A stretch of DNA of 33,140 bases from Chryseobacterium oncorhynchi (GTDB lineage Bacteria; Bacteroidota; Bacteroidia; Flavobacteriales; Weeksellaceae). Below the pieces are notes generated by a model. It ran no database searches. It saw only the letters and a list, made by a program, of their open reading frames with translations, and was not told the DNA's origin. The stretch lies in contig NZ_PPEI02000012.1 of the NCBI RefSeq assembly GCF_002899895.1, forward strand, positions 1 through 33,140, written 5' to 3'. Shown piece by piece: positions 1 to 7,835 of this stretch; the stretch's first letter is position 1, and the number at the start of each line of letters is the position of its first letter. Both the position numbers and the translations under genes were made by a program.

Positions 1-386
1 TTCGTAAATGAAATAGGGATAAGGGAAGCCGGCAGAGGGCAATATAAACCCTCAAATTCTGGCGGAATTCTTGCCGGAGGGGAAATGCCAGGGAAGAAAG
101 AATTATGACTGAATTTGTAGCCTTATGAAATAAATAGAAAATTGTAGACAAATTCTTCTTCCAGATCTTGTTCCTGGTTTCCATTTTGTAGACAAAATTT
201 CATGCAGCTGGCCGGATCTGCTTTCTGCAGAAAAAATTTTCGTCTACTTTTTAAATGCGATAGAGATTGAATGGCATGTCTGAAATCCTTTTTGAGAGAT
301 AAATAAATATGAAATAAAGTCCAAAGAGATAATCTCTGAAAAAAGATTGAGTAATGATAGCTCAGGTCCCCAGGACATCGCCTAAA
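1..386. repeat. Inter-operon linker repeat, copy A (3' part, type 1)
   Basis: Nearly identical to 21239-21623. It holds a hairpin unit (CAAATTC near 53, GAATTTG near 111) and three boxes: GTAGACAAA near 143, TTTTGTAGACAAAA near 186 and CGTCTAC near 240. It also has one ATAAAGTCCAAAGAGATA motif (314-331). The identity with copy C runs through CATCGCCTAAA, so it covers the stop codon of the HTH gene on the other strand. The G-rich beginning of the element is absent here but present at the far end of the window, which suggests that A and F are one linker in a circle. No convincing gene lies in it. Confidence 0.9.
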
Positions 387-606
387 CATCTTCTTCATTA
401 CTAAAATCAAGCTCATTATTTTCATTCATTATGCATGCTAAATGGAAAAGAGTTTTGGCTCCGTAAGCTTCTTTAATCTCCTTTAAGTATTTTTCTATAA
501 TACTTAAACTATTAGGCTTAATATTAAGTTCCTGAAACTTTTCAGCTATTTCTTTCTGATTATACCCTTCTTTAAGAAATTTGATAATTCTTCTTTTTGT
601 ATTCAT
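382..606 (-). CDS. Small LuxR/GerE-type helix-turn-helix regulator
   Basis: Encodes 74 residues. The segment with NQKEIAEKFQEL followed by a second helix and YGAKTLFHLACIM resembles the DNA-binding domain of LuxR/GerE regulators, where KEIA and a final hydrophobic helix are typical. There is no receiver or ligand domain, so it is a stand-alone DNA-binding protein. The stop codon TAG lies inside linker repeat A. A TAGCTTTG box (complement of 611-618) ends only four bases before the ATG, so the message may be leaderless. An inverted repeat at 640-655 is a likely autoregulatory operator. The fold call is by eye; its targets are unknown. Confidence 0.75.
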   Translation of the reverse strand: MNTKRRIIKFLKEGYNQKEIAEKFQELNIKPNSLSIIEKYLKEIKEAYGAKTLFHLACIMNENNELDFSNEEDV

Positions 607-610
607 ACTT

Positions 611-655
611 CAAAGCTAAAACTGAACTAAAAAAAAAACTTACGGCTTACCGTAA
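611..655 (-). promoter_or_regulatory. Promoter and palindromic operator of the HTH gene
   Basis: On the minus strand TAGCTTTG (618-611) fits the Bacteroidota -7 consensus TAnnTTTG. Just upstream is the perfect inverted repeat TTACGGCTTACCGTAA (640-655). It sits between this promoter and a plus-strand TACATTTG box (685-692), so one bound protein could control both directions. The arm TTACGG also occurs in all nine iterons at 17.8-18.1 kb. No clear -33 TTG is seen. Confidence 0.55.
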
Positions 656-692
656 TACCAGAAGAAAAGAATATTTTATTTGACTACATTTG

Positions 693-765
693 CGTATAAC
701 TCATTATTCTTTTGAGTTTTTCATGGTTATTAGTTTGAATCCTCGCACATTCGAGGATTTTTTTT
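693..765 (+). ncRNA. Possible short RNA or transcribed leader ending in a terminator
   Basis: A plus-strand TACATTTG (685-692) fits the -7 box. About 45 bases later comes a strong hairpin with a T run (738-765). A weaker hairpin, AACTCA/TTGAGTT then T5, lies near 698-722. Transcription from this box would give an RNA of roughly 65-70 bases, either a free small RNA or an attenuated leader of the transglycosylase gene. A 23-codon reading frame from 723 overlaps the terminator and is probably chance. No -33 element is visible, so this is tentative. Confidence 0.3.
738..765 (+). terminator. Intrinsic terminator upstream of the transglycosylase gene
   Basis: AATCCTCG (738-745) pairs with CGAGGATT (752-759) around a six-base loop and runs into an unbroken T tract to 765. 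It is a textbook Rho-independent terminator on the plus strand, in front of the gene rather than behind one. That suggests a short upstream transcript or attenuation. Confidence 0.7.
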
Positions 766-792
766 GTGCATTTTTTGAAAAATATTTTCTTT

Positions 793-816
793 AAAAAGTT
801 TAATATATTAAATTTG
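793..816 (+). promoter_or_regulatory. Promoter of the transglycosylase gene with shared AT palindrome
   Basis: TAAATTTG (809-816) fits the -7 consensus and ends three bases before the first ATG at 820. It overlaps a palindrome-like block, AAAAAGTTTAATATATTAAA (793-812). That block is repeated exactly inside the 26-bp perfect palindrome before the traE operon (10948-10973). A common regulator of both transcripts is a reasonable inference; no -33 TTG is seen. Confidence 0.5.
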
Positions 817-819
817 TGT

Positions 820-1704
820 ATGATGAAATTCAAAATTTTACTGGCTATTTTTTTACTCCCTGGCATTTATAAAAGCCAGGAAAGTTTTATTAAATACAAT
901 GAATCTTACATAAAAAGTTTGGGAGAGGAAGAAGATATAATTGAGACCTTGGAAGAATCCACATTTAAAGAAAGATTTCATTTTCTAAGTGCTAATACTC
1001 CGTTACCAATAGATTATAATGATGTTACTTATACTTACGTAAAAAAGTATCTCTCTTACCGTTGGTACGGTAAAATAATAGGGCTATCTACTTATTATTT
1101 CCCTTTATTTGAAAAAAAATTGGCTCAATACGGAATGCCATTAGAACTAAAATATCTAGCTGTAGTAGAAAGTGCTTTAAATCCTCGTGCCGGTTCATGG
1201 GCGGGAGCTAAAGGATTATGGCAGTTTATGCCGGCAACCGGGGGGCAATATGGTATAAAGCAAAACGATTATATTAATATATTCTATGACCCTGTAGGAA
1301 ATACAGATTCAGCAGTTCGATATTTAAAAGATTTATACTTGCAGTTGGGAGATTGGAACCTGGCCATATCGGCCTATAATTGTGGTGCAGGGAACGTAAG
1401 AAAAGCAATAAAAAAAGCAGGAAGCAAAAATTATTGGAAAGTACGACCATACCTACCAAAAGAGACACAAGCTTATGTCCCTTCTTTTATAGCTGTAAAT
1501 TATTTATTTAATTTTTATAAGCTCCACAATATAAGACCTAATTACTTTAAGTATTCATTTTTGGATATGCGTATAATTAGAACTAATGAAGCAACTTCTT
1601 TTCAAGCTTTAGGAAAAGAGTTCAATTATGATCTAGTAAGATTTGCAAACCCTCAATTTACATCTAATTACATTCCGAAAGGCTCAATAGTTTATGTAAA
1701 ATAA
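820..1704 (+). CDS. Lytic transglycosylase (SLT domain, MltD-like)
   Basis: Cleaves peptidoglycan glycan strands; in conjugative plasmids such enzymes open the wall for the mating channel. The product begins MMKFKILLAIFLL, a signal peptide. The SLT core follows: ELKYLAVVESALNP with the catalytic Glu, then GAKGLWQFMPATGGQYG, the NTDSAVRYLKDL helix and AISAYNCGAGNVRKAI. These are the usual family 23 motifs. The C-terminal 60 residues resemble a degenerate LysM region (SFQALGKEF, then IPKGSIVYVK). A start at 766 would add 18 residues ahead of the signal peptide, so the ATG pair at 820/823 is preferred. It is divergent from the HTH gene, and its promoter palindrome matches that of the tra operon. 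Confidence 0.88.
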   Translation: MMKFKILLAIFLLPGIYKSQESFIKYNESYIKSLGEEEDIIETLEESTFKERFHFLSANTPLPIDYNDVTYTYVKKYLSYRWYGKIIGLSTYYFPLFEKKLAQYGMPLELKYLAVVESALNPRAGSWAGAKGLWQFMPATGGQYGIKQNDYINIFYDPVGNTDSAVRYLKDLYLQLGDWNLAISAYNCGAGNVRKAIKKAGSKNYWKVRPYLPKETQAYVPSFIAVNYLFNFYKLHNIRPNYFKYSFLDMRIIRTNEATSFQALGKEFNYDLVRFANPQFTSNYIPKGSIVYVK

Positions 1705-1710
1705 GCTATT

Positions 1711-1724
1711 TCTTTGGACTTTAT
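1711..1724 (-). repeat. Copy of the dispersed ATAAAGTCCAAAGA motif
   Basis: The complement reads ATAAAGTCCAAAGA, matching 14 bases of an 18-base motif found also at 314-331, 16648-16665, 17601-17618 and 21551-21568. It lies just after the stop codon of the transglycosylase gene. Its role is unknown. Confidence 0.6.
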
Positions 1725-1749
1725 TATTAAAATTTTTTTTTTACAAGAC

Positions 1750-1773
1750 GATAGCCGGATTTCTCCGGCTATC
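1750..1773 (+). terminator. Strong hairpin after the transglycosylase gene
   Basis: GATAGCCGGA and TCCGGCTATC form a perfect 10-bp stem with a four-base loop, 45 bases after the stop codon. No T run follows directly on either strand, so it may act as a processing or stability hairpin or as a weak terminator. Confidence 0.45.
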
Positions 1774-1850
1774 AATAGTAATTTACTGCTTAACTCTAAT
1801 GAGAAAATTAAGCACTACAAAACTACTCTTTATATAATTAAAGTTAGTAT

Positions 1851-1877
1851 AAAAAAAAGTCCGAGTTTCCCCGGACT
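1851..1877 (-). terminator. Intrinsic terminator of the tra operon
   Basis: On the minus strand AGTCCG and CGGACT pair around a short loop and are followed by eight T (complement of 1851-1858). It lies about 100 bases beyond the stop of the last tra gene and closes the 10.9-1.98 kb operon. Confidence 0.75.
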
Positions 1878-1979
1878 GTGTAGTAAATTTAAAATTAATT
1901 AGTAAATACTAAAAAGTATATTAAAAAATTAATTTACTCAAATATACAAATTAATTTTAATAAGTACAAATTTTAAATT

Positions 1980-3449
1980 TTATAGAACAACTGCTGTTCC
2001 TGTAACTGTTTTTTCTACAGTTGCATTATTGGAATTTGTAGCTTCCATTTTGACTACAATATTACTAAAGTTAACTCCACTAGGGGCATTACTATAGACC
2101 AGTAAATCTGATATTGATAAGTTCTGATCTTGAACTTCATATGTATTTGTGCCATTGGATACATTTTCATTTAAAACTCTTTGCCAGTGACCAATAACGT
2201 TTCCACTACCATTAACAATATCTAAATCTATTGTGTACTTCATTTTAGTTATAGTGGTGCTTCCTCCTGATACAACTTTAAAGGTTCTTTTAAATGTTTT
2301 ATGGAAGATGTTAGCACTTCCTACACCTATTATTGCATAGACACCAATTTCTGCTCCTGCGCCACCTACAAACTGTAACTGAGCATCTACTGAAATGTTG
2401 AAAGATTTTACATCAGATTCATTTCCAAATTCATCCTGAAATTGAATATTATAGGTGTATGTTCCTACCTCAATTGCATTAAAGTTCAAGCTGAAGGCTC
2501 CGTTTGCTCCTAATGCAAAAGGGGTATAAACATTATTTGTATTCTGAATACCATTTGCATTGTTATTGGAAGAAGCACTAATCCACGTTTTATATTTTAC
2601 AGAAGTATTAGGCGTTACAGGAGTCTTTTTGACTACTCCAATTAAACTCATTTGAGTATTAGGAATAACATTAAGAGCATTAATATTCATAGATTCAATG
2701 ACAATTTTTCTTGCAATTACGGTCTGCTGAATGTTGTAGTTCTTACTTACCGTTGCATTTTTAATATCATAATCAAGTGCGCCCTGGCCAACCTGGTTAG
2801 TAGCTAAAGTAACTGTAAAGCTGTTTAAGTTAGGCAATGGGTAAAATTGACCTGTTTGAACTGCTACGCCATTTAACTTAATAGTTCCATTATAAGAATT
2901 GAATTTAATCTCATATCCGGTTGTAGGCTGTCCTGCTGAAGGAACAACTTTCATTACATATGGTGTTTCATCAGACTGATAAATATCTGCTGTTCCGCCT
3001 GTATAAGTGTGGGTAAATTCTGAAATTCCATACTTCAGGGAAATTTCTTCATCCTTAGAAAACCCTTTTGAATTTTTTACGGAAATTTTTATAAGGTGAT
3101 CTCCTGCAACATTTCCGGTATATTCAAAAATATTATCCTTGTTAGTAAATGTGTATTCCTGATTAGGATTTAATACCTGGCCATTCAATTTTAAAACCCC
3201 ATTTAAATTAGTTGTAAATTTAAAGGTAGTCTGAATTGATTGGAAATTATAATTAGGCTTAATATTGAACTTCACCTGGTTGGTTTCTCCAACTGCTTTT
3301 TCTATAAAATAGGAATCTTTTTCAATGGTAAACCCAAATTGTCCTCCGTTACCGTCTTCCCAGTCTCCATCTTCAGAACATGAATTAAAAGAAAATGTTG
3401 TAAATGCTATTGCAAAAAAGACTGCAAGTAATTTTAATATTTTTTTCAT
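1980..3449 (-). CDS. TraQ-like, probably surface-exposed conjugation lipoprotein (long form)
   Basis: Encodes 489 residues and is the last gene of the tra operon. The N-terminus is a lipoprotein signal with lipidated Cys at about 24 (FNSC), followed by SEDGDWED. Acidic residues right after the Cys resemble the surface export signal of Bacteroidota lipoproteins, so display outside the outer membrane is likely. The remainder is several Ig-like beta-sandwich repeats of about 90-100 residues, with recurring phrases such as LNGVLKLNGQV, GTIKLNGVAV and FNAIEVGTYTYNIQF. Its position after TraO and the repeat style match TraQ (DUF3872), but Bacteroides TraQ is only about 150 residues. A mating-surface contact role is inferred. 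The family call is moderate; the lipoprotein call is strong. Confidence 0.65.
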   Translation of the reverse strand: MKKILKLLAVFFAIAFTTFSFNSCSEDGDWEDGNGGQFGFTIEKDSYFIEKAVGETNQVKFNIKPNYNFQSIQTTFKFTTNLNGVLKLNGQVLNPNQEYTFTNKDNIFEYTGNVAGDHLIKISVKNSKGFSKDEEISLKYGISEFTHTYTGGTADIYQSDETPYVMKVVPSAGQPTTGYEIKFNSYNGTIKLNGVAVQTGQFYPLPNLNSFTVTLATNQVGQGALDYDIKNATVSKNYNIQQTVIARKIVIESMNINALNVIPNTQMSLIGVVKKTPVTPNTSVKYKTWISASSNNNANGIQNTNNVYTPFALGANGAFSLNFNAIEVGTYTYNIQFQDEFGNESDVKSFNISVDAQLQFVGGAGAEIGVYAIIGVGSANIFHKTFKRTFKVVSGGSTTITKMKYTIDLDIVNGSGNVIGHWQRVLNENVSNGTNTYEVQDQNLSISDLLVYSNAPSGVNFSNIVVKMEATNSNNATVEKTVTGTAVVL

Positions 3450-3461
3450 AATTGTAATTTT

Positions 3462-4040
3462 TTAGTCGATATAATATTTAAGTCCTCCAAATAAAGCGTA
3501 ATTGGATTTTGAAAATTTGGATTTAAGGTCGTAGAATTGGGTGTAGTTTGCAACTAAAGATAGTTTGCGTACTAAAACTACTTCTATTTCTGCTGAACCT
3601 GTTACTCCATAAGTAAAACCTGTTACTTTTTCAGGAATTAAGGCTCCATATAAAGGATCTCTGTCTGATCCGTCATTTACTTTCTCATAAGCTCCGAATG
3701 CTCCTACATAAGCATTTAAAAATACTGGATAAAGTCCTTCATAGCTATAACCGGCAGAAACATTTAAGCCGTATTTCTCATAGGGTAAAAACTGATTTCC
3801 TGTATATCCAACCTTAGTTTTTTGATAAAACCCTTCTATTTTTCCTAAAAATCCTTTATCACCAATAACTCGGTTATAACCTGCTATGGCCATAAAAGAC
3901 TCTTTTTTAATAGAATCGCTTGCTGATACAGGCATATATCCATAAGTGGCGTGAATACCTGATTGATTAGCTCTCCTTCCCTGGCCAAATGCTGATATAG
4001 TGATGAAAAATATTGCTAAGATTAAAAATTTTGTCTTCAT
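3462..4040 (-). CDS. traO: TraO-like outer-membrane conjugation protein
   Basis: From the preferred start at 4040 it encodes 192 residues beginning MKTKFLILAIFFITISAFGQ, a signal peptide. An in-frame ATG at 4061 would overlap traN and add seven residues before the signal. The body has alternating beta segments rich in Gly, Tyr and Phe (for example GIHATYGYMP and NVSAGYSYEGLYP) and ends FGGLKYYID, typical of a small outer-membrane beta barrel. Position between traN and the TraQ-like gene, size and barrel character match Bacteroides TraO. It presumably forms part of the outer-membrane layer of the channel. Confidence 0.8.
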   Translation of the reverse strand: MKTKFLILAIFFITISAFGQGRRANQSGIHATYGYMPVSASDSIKKESFMAIAGYNRVIGDKGFLGKIEGFYQKTKVGYTGNQFLPYEKYGLNVSAGYSYEGLYPVFLNAYVGAFGAYEKVNDGSDRDPLYGALIPEKVTGFTYGVTGSAEIEVVLVRKLSLVANYTQFYDLKSKFSKSNYALFGGLKYYID

Positions 4041-4050
4041 AATTGGTGTT

Positions 4051-4731
4051 TTAATTAACATACTCTGCTGATAAGATATAAGTCGGTTTTACTTCTAGTT
4101 TTAAACTTCTTTCCCCTTCGTTTTCATCGACTATTGCAAATAAGGTCTTATTCTCATTGATCGTAAATTTATCGAAGACAAAAACAAGTTTCTGAGTAGA
4201 TTTCTTTGCTATGGTTTCCGGCTGATTACTGTAGATAGGAAGAAATATTTTTTCTTCAGTATCAAAGTCAACTCCCTTCTTTTTTAATGGGCTAGTAATG
4301 AAAGAAATGTTCTGAATATCATAATTAATATTACTTCTATTAGATATTTCTAGCATTACAAATATTTTTCCATTAGCAGAGTAAACACCCTTAACGAAGC
4401 CTTCTACCCCTCTCACTAATGCAGAATTTCTGTTATTTATCCAACCTTTTTTCTTTAAGATCTTTTCTGCTGTTTTTTCATAATCAGGCTTTTCTGTAAT
4501 AACAGGAGCTTTTGGCTCTTCCTTTACAGGTTCTTGTAAGACTTCAGGTTTAACTTCAGCTACCTGCTTTTGTTCTTCAAATGGTACTGCTGTACTTGCT
4601 GTAACATTCGTTGTTGATTTCTTCTTTACAGAAGTTTTTTTAACCGGTTTCTTGTAAATTCTCTTTTTAGTGTGTTGAGAATAGCATAATATGCTACCTA
4701 CAAGAAAAATTGAAATTGCGATTTTTCTCAT
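4051..4731 (-). CDS. traN: TraN-like conjugation protein (VirB9-type, DUF4138)
   Basis: Encodes 226 residues with signal peptide MRKIAISIFLVGSILCYSQ, then a Lys- and Pro-rich stretch (about 20-80). The folded part runs from about 95 and contains VRGVEGFVKGVYSANGKIFV and ISNRSNINYDIQNISF, the beta-rich pattern of TraN/VirB9-like proteins. These pair with TraM and TraO in the outer-membrane core complex. At 226 residues it is shorter than the roughly 300-residue Bacteroides TraN. It starts 6 bases after the traM stop and ends 10 bases before the traO start. Confidence 0.8.
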   Translation of the reverse strand: MRKIAISIFLVGSILCYSQHTKKRIYKKPVKKTSVKKKSTTNVTASTAVPFEEQKQVAEVKPEVLQEPVKEEPKAPVITEKPDYEKTAEKILKKKGWINNRNSALVRGVEGFVKGVYSANGKIFVMLEISNRSNINYDIQNISFITSPLKKKGVDFDTEEKIFLPIYSNQPETIAKKSTQKLVFVFDKFTINENKTLFAIVDENEGERSLKLEVKPTYILSAEYVN

Positions 4732-4737
4732 TTTAAA

Positions 4738-5841
4738 TTATTTATAAATTACTATTGTTGTTTCAATATTCCCGGAAAGGGAAATTTTATTTGCTTTACT
4801 GCCAGAGCCTCCCCCGGAAGCTCTGCTTATTATTCCACCCACAACAGGTATTCTTCCTCCTACTTGTCTTATGGCTTCATCTTTTATTATTCCCCCAGTA
4901 CTCTGACCGGAACCTGAATTATCATTTGCTTTTAATGGAAGACCTTCTTCACCATCATACCCTAAAATTTTTCCTGAGACAGAATATGTTTTACCATTAG
5001 CCTTAATTGTATTTATTTTAGCTAAAACTCTGTCATTTTCCAACTTTATAGAACCAATGGCATAAGATTTCCCTTTTTGTATTGTTTCACCATTTAAGGT
5101 GAAGTTTTCTAAGATTACAAAAGATATACTTCTGTTATTGCTTGCTTCTCCTTGGGAGATAAGTTTTGACTTTACCTGAGCTAAAACAATACTCTTTTTT
5201 TCTTCATAAGATGGAAATACAGGTTCTTTATATGCCGGTTCCGATTGATAGCTGTTAACTTCACTATAAGAGGGAGAAGAGCTTTGACGTGTAGGTGTTG
5301 CCGATGGCTCTACAGGTCTTTTTTTGCTTGAATATCCAATTTTACTATTAGATGGTTCTTTGTTCTGCCACATTGAATAATCACCATATACATTATGAGA
5401 ATTGGAGGGCGTAGAAGAAGTAGTACCAGAAGAACTACTCGAGCTCGAACTTGGAACAGGGCTTTGTTCAATTCCTTTTCCGCTTCCTAATTCAGATAGT
5501 TGCTTATCTAATTGTGTAAAATCAGGATCTCCATTTGCCTGACCGTTTTCATCTGAAGGGGTAAAGGTATACTCTAAACTATTTGATGATTGCTCCGGAG
5601 ATTTTGGGTTTAATGCATCTAGCTTACTATTATACTTACTTTGTTCAGCTTCAGGATTGGTAAATTCAGTTACTTCTTCTGTTTTCTCTTCACTTGTGTA
5701 ATTTGTAATTCCATAAAACATTACTCCTATAATAACTAATCCAAAAACCCCAATAGCTACGTACTTATTTCTTTCTTCAGGAGAAATGTTTTTTAAGTCA
5801 AACTTACTTTTCTTATTTTTTTTAGTTGGGCTATTTTCCAT
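4738..5841 (-). CDS. traM: TraM-like conjugation protein (VirB10-type)
   Basis: Encodes 367 residues. The N-terminus is cytoplasmic and basic (KKNKKSKFDLK), followed by one membrane helix at about 29-48 (YVAIGVFGLVIIGVMFYGI). A long periplasmic linker is rich in Ser, Pro and Asn, with a run of about eight Ser near residue 135. The C-terminal beta domain (about 220-367) contains SFVILENFTLNGETIQKG and ends in GNIETTIVIYK. This single-pass, low-complexity-linker design is that of TraM/VirB10, which spans the envelope and couples ATPase energy to channel opening. It overlaps the end of traK by 11 bases. Confidence 0.88.
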   Translation of the reverse strand: MENSPTKKNKKSKFDLKNISPEERNKYVAIGVFGLVIIGVMFYGITNYTSEEKTEEVTEFTNPEAEQSKYNSKLDALNPKSPEQSSNSLEYTFTPSDENGQANGDPDFTQLDKQLSELGSGKGIEQSPVPSSSSSSSSGTTSSTPSNSHNVYGDYSMWQNKEPSNSKIGYSSKKRPVEPSATPTRQSSSPSYSEVNSYQSEPAYKEPVFPSYEEKKSIVLAQVKSKLISQGEASNNRSISFVILENFTLNGETIQKGKSYAIGSIKLENDRVLAKINTIKANGKTYSVSGKILGYDGEEGLPLKANDNSGSGQSTGGIIKDEAIRQVGGRIPVVGGIISRASGGGSGSKANKISLSGNIETTIVIYK

Positions 5842-6514
5842 ATTCTTTAGGATTTTGAATTGTTTCTTCTTCAGAAGCTTTTACCTCTTCTACAGCAGGT
5901 TCCGACTTAACGTCTACTTTCTGTAAGTTTTCAGAGAATTGTGTAATTAGTAAGCCGTATGGATTATAAGGATAATTTCTATTTACTTTTTCCATTCTTA
6001 GTTTGATAGTACTATTATAAAACTCTGAAATCCCGCCATTAATTCTTTGAATCCTTACAACAAATTCAGCGTTATAAGGGGCCTCTTTTGATACTTTTAA
6101 AGTCTGCTGAAGTATTTCTGCATTTTGTGTAAGACCTGCTATGGATAAAAATTCGTCAAAATATCCTTTAGCAGATCTATCTTTAATGATTTTTGTAGGC
6201 TGTTCTCCTACTAGCCATAGAACACGCTCCCTTTTTCTTTTCATAGAATACGCATCCAAATTGTAATACTGCTCTACAAAATACTCGAGGTTTGCCTTCG
6301 CCTGGATAAGTTCTGCATTTTGTATATCAAGCTTTTTGAGTGGAATTAATTCTCCTTTTTCATTGATACTATAAATATTGTTAGTACTGTCTTTGTATAC
6401 AGTAAAAGCAAAGTATAATGAGCCTAAAATACATGATATGGCAACCAAACCTATTACCCATACAGTAGTATTATTTTTCTTTAAAACCTCGTAAAAATTC
6501 TCTCCTAATTTCAT
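5831..6514 (-). CDS. traK: TraK-like conjugation protein (VirB8-type)
   Basis: Encodes 227 residues: a short cytoplasmic end, one membrane helix at about 17-40 (VWVIGLVAISCILGSLYFAF), then a periplasmic domain. The segment YYNLDAYSMKRKRERVLWLVGE with a later EAPYNAEFVVRIQRING strand matches the VirB8/TraK pattern of an NTF2-like assembly domain. The C-terminal tail (about 195-227) is acidic. It lies between traJ and traM, as in Bacteroides transfer operons, and would scaffold the inner-membrane part of the channel. Confidence 0.88.
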   Translation of the reverse strand: MKLGENFYEVLKKNNTTVWVIGLVAISCILGSLYFAFTVYKDSTNNIYSINEKGELIPLKKLDIQNAELIQAKANLEYFVEQYYNLDAYSMKRKRERVLWLVGEQPTKIIKDRSAKGYFDEFLSIAGLTQNAEILQQTLKVSKEAPYNAEFVVRIQRINGGISEFYNSTIKLRMEKVNRNYPYNPYGLLITQFSENLQKVDVKSEPAVEEVKASEEETIQNPKEYGK

Positions 6515-6520
6515 AATCTA

Positions 6521-7333
6521 TTATTGAAACATTCCTGTTATATAACTTGTAACCACTCCAAAAAGCTTAATTTTTATAGTGAAGGTTACTATCATTGCGA
6601 CTAAAATACCGGCACTAAAAATTGAGCCATCTATTGTATTTCCCATTACTCCATAAGTTCCCCCGCCTGTATTAAATTGTGCCATTATTGTAGATTGCAA
6701 AAGTTCTGCAATATTTATAATTCCTATATATCCTATGCCTAATATAAAAACTCCTATGTATCTTAAAATCCAAGTGGAAAAAAGTTTAGATGTTCTTGAA
6801 TCTGTTGATAATGCAACTGCTAAAGGAAAAAGAAATTGTAATAATTTTAATATAAATATTCTTTGAACTAAATAAGAAGCTGTGATACTTAAATCAGCAA
6901 GCTTACAAAGCCCCCCTATAATCCAGGTGAAAATTAAGGTAACAATTATGATTATGTTCCCAAAAAAAGCCCCCATATAGTCCCATACGTCCTCCGCTCC
7001 GGCAAAAATATTATCCATTTTTTGCGCTACCTGATCATTAAGATTTCCAAATAAATCAGAGGAAGTTGTACTCATTGTAGCATCCACACCTGCAAATACT
7101 TGTTCAATTGAAGTCATAATCCAATCTGAACTCATTACTATTAAACCATAGCCGAAAAGGGCCATAATATTACCAATCTTTGGGTCTTTGGAATCAAAGT
7201 CTTTTGAAAAAGCTTCTAAAATCCTAAATATTAGTAAAGCAAATGCCAGTACTTTAGCCCCTGCGAAAGAATATTTAAAAATATTGGTAGCAGAGAGCGC
7301 TTTTGTCAGTTCATTTATAAATTCAAAATCCAT
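6521..7333 (-). CDS. traJ: TraJ-like polytopic conjugation protein (VirB6-type)
   Basis: Encodes 270 residues with about six hydrophobic segments, near 18-40, 52-72, 120-143, 160-177, 186-210 and 238-260. The phrase IIGGLCKLADLSI and the aromatic membrane segments resemble TraJ/TrbL proteins, the multi-span inner-membrane component that forms part of the DNA path. A soluble loop of about 45 residues follows the second helix. It starts one base after the TraI-like gene and is slightly shorter than Bacteroides TraJ. Confidence 0.85.
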   Translation of the reverse strand: MDFEFINELTKALSATNIFKYSFAGAKVLAFALLIFRILEAFSKDFDSKDPKIGNIMALFGYGLIVMSSDWIMTSIEQVFAGVDATMSTTSSDLFGNLNDQVAQKMDNIFAGAEDVWDYMGAFFGNIIIIVTLIFTWIIGGLCKLADLSITASYLVQRIFILKLLQFLFPLAVALSTDSRTSKLFSTWILRYIGVFILGIGYIGIINIAELLQSTIMAQFNTGGGTYGVMGNTIDGSIFSAGILVAMIVTFTIKIKLFGVVTSYITGMFQ

Positions 7334-7334
7334 A

Positions 7335-7835
7335 TTATTGTAAGTATGCTGAAAGTTTTGATTTCTTTATGAAGATCTTTCTACGTTCTGTTGTCAGCAA
7401 ATCAAGCCTTTCTTTATCCGTCATTTTAAAAAAATCATTGGTTAGTACTTTATTAACAAAAGTAACCCCACCGCTTAGAGAATTTAAAAGCTGTGATACG
7501 TTAGTTAAAACTCTCTTCCTTGTATTCGGATTCTTAATTCTTTGAGCATCATTTTTAACTCTTGTTGCAATAGAAATAGATTCTTTATACATTCCTGTGA
7601 TTTCAGTTATTGAAGACACATCACGTACATACCCATTAACCTTGTTTAAAGTCTCCTGAGCTTTTTTCATATACTCTAATGATTTTTCGAGTTGTGAAAT
7701 CTGCTGAGAAGTATTAGAGATTTGGGTACTCATATTAGCTGCATTAGTAGCATCAAAGGTGAGACTAGCACCCATTTGAGCAAATCCTAAGAATGGCATT
7801 AAAATTAAGGCCATGTTAAAAAGTTTCTTTTTCAT
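7335..7835 (-). CDS. TraI-like secreted conjugation protein (VirB5/TrbJ-type)
   Basis: Encodes 166 residues with signal peptide MKKKLFNMALILMPFLGFAQ. The mature part is helical, with a coiled-coil stretch (STQISNTSQQISQLEKSLEY) and a basic C-terminus (TTERRKIFIKKSK). Helical periplasmic proteins between the VirB4-type ATPase and the VirB6-type protein correspond to TraI of Bacteroides elements and to VirB5/TrbJ elsewhere, which act in pilus assembly. The first 20 bases overlap the end of traG, suggesting translational coupling. Gene order carries much of this call. Confidence 0.7.
   Translation of the reverse strand: MKKKLFNMALILMPFLGFAQMGASLTFDATNAANMSTQISNTSQQISQLEKSLEYMKKAQETLNKVNGYVRDVSSITEITGMYKESISIATRVKNDAQRIKNPNTRKRVLTNVSQLLNSLSGGVTFVNKVLTNDFFKMTDKERLDLLTTERRKIFIKKSKLSAYLQ

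Noticed and set aside
123-425. Minus-strand frames across the three-box region of linkers A and C (about 89-100 codons)
   Set aside because: They cross structured repeat DNA, and in A the frame runs over the end of the HTH gene; there is no domain, promoter or start signal.
684-866. 60-codon minus-strand frame between the HTH and transglycosylase genes
   Set aside because: It overlaps the promoter and signal-peptide coding region of the transglycosylase and contains the terminator.
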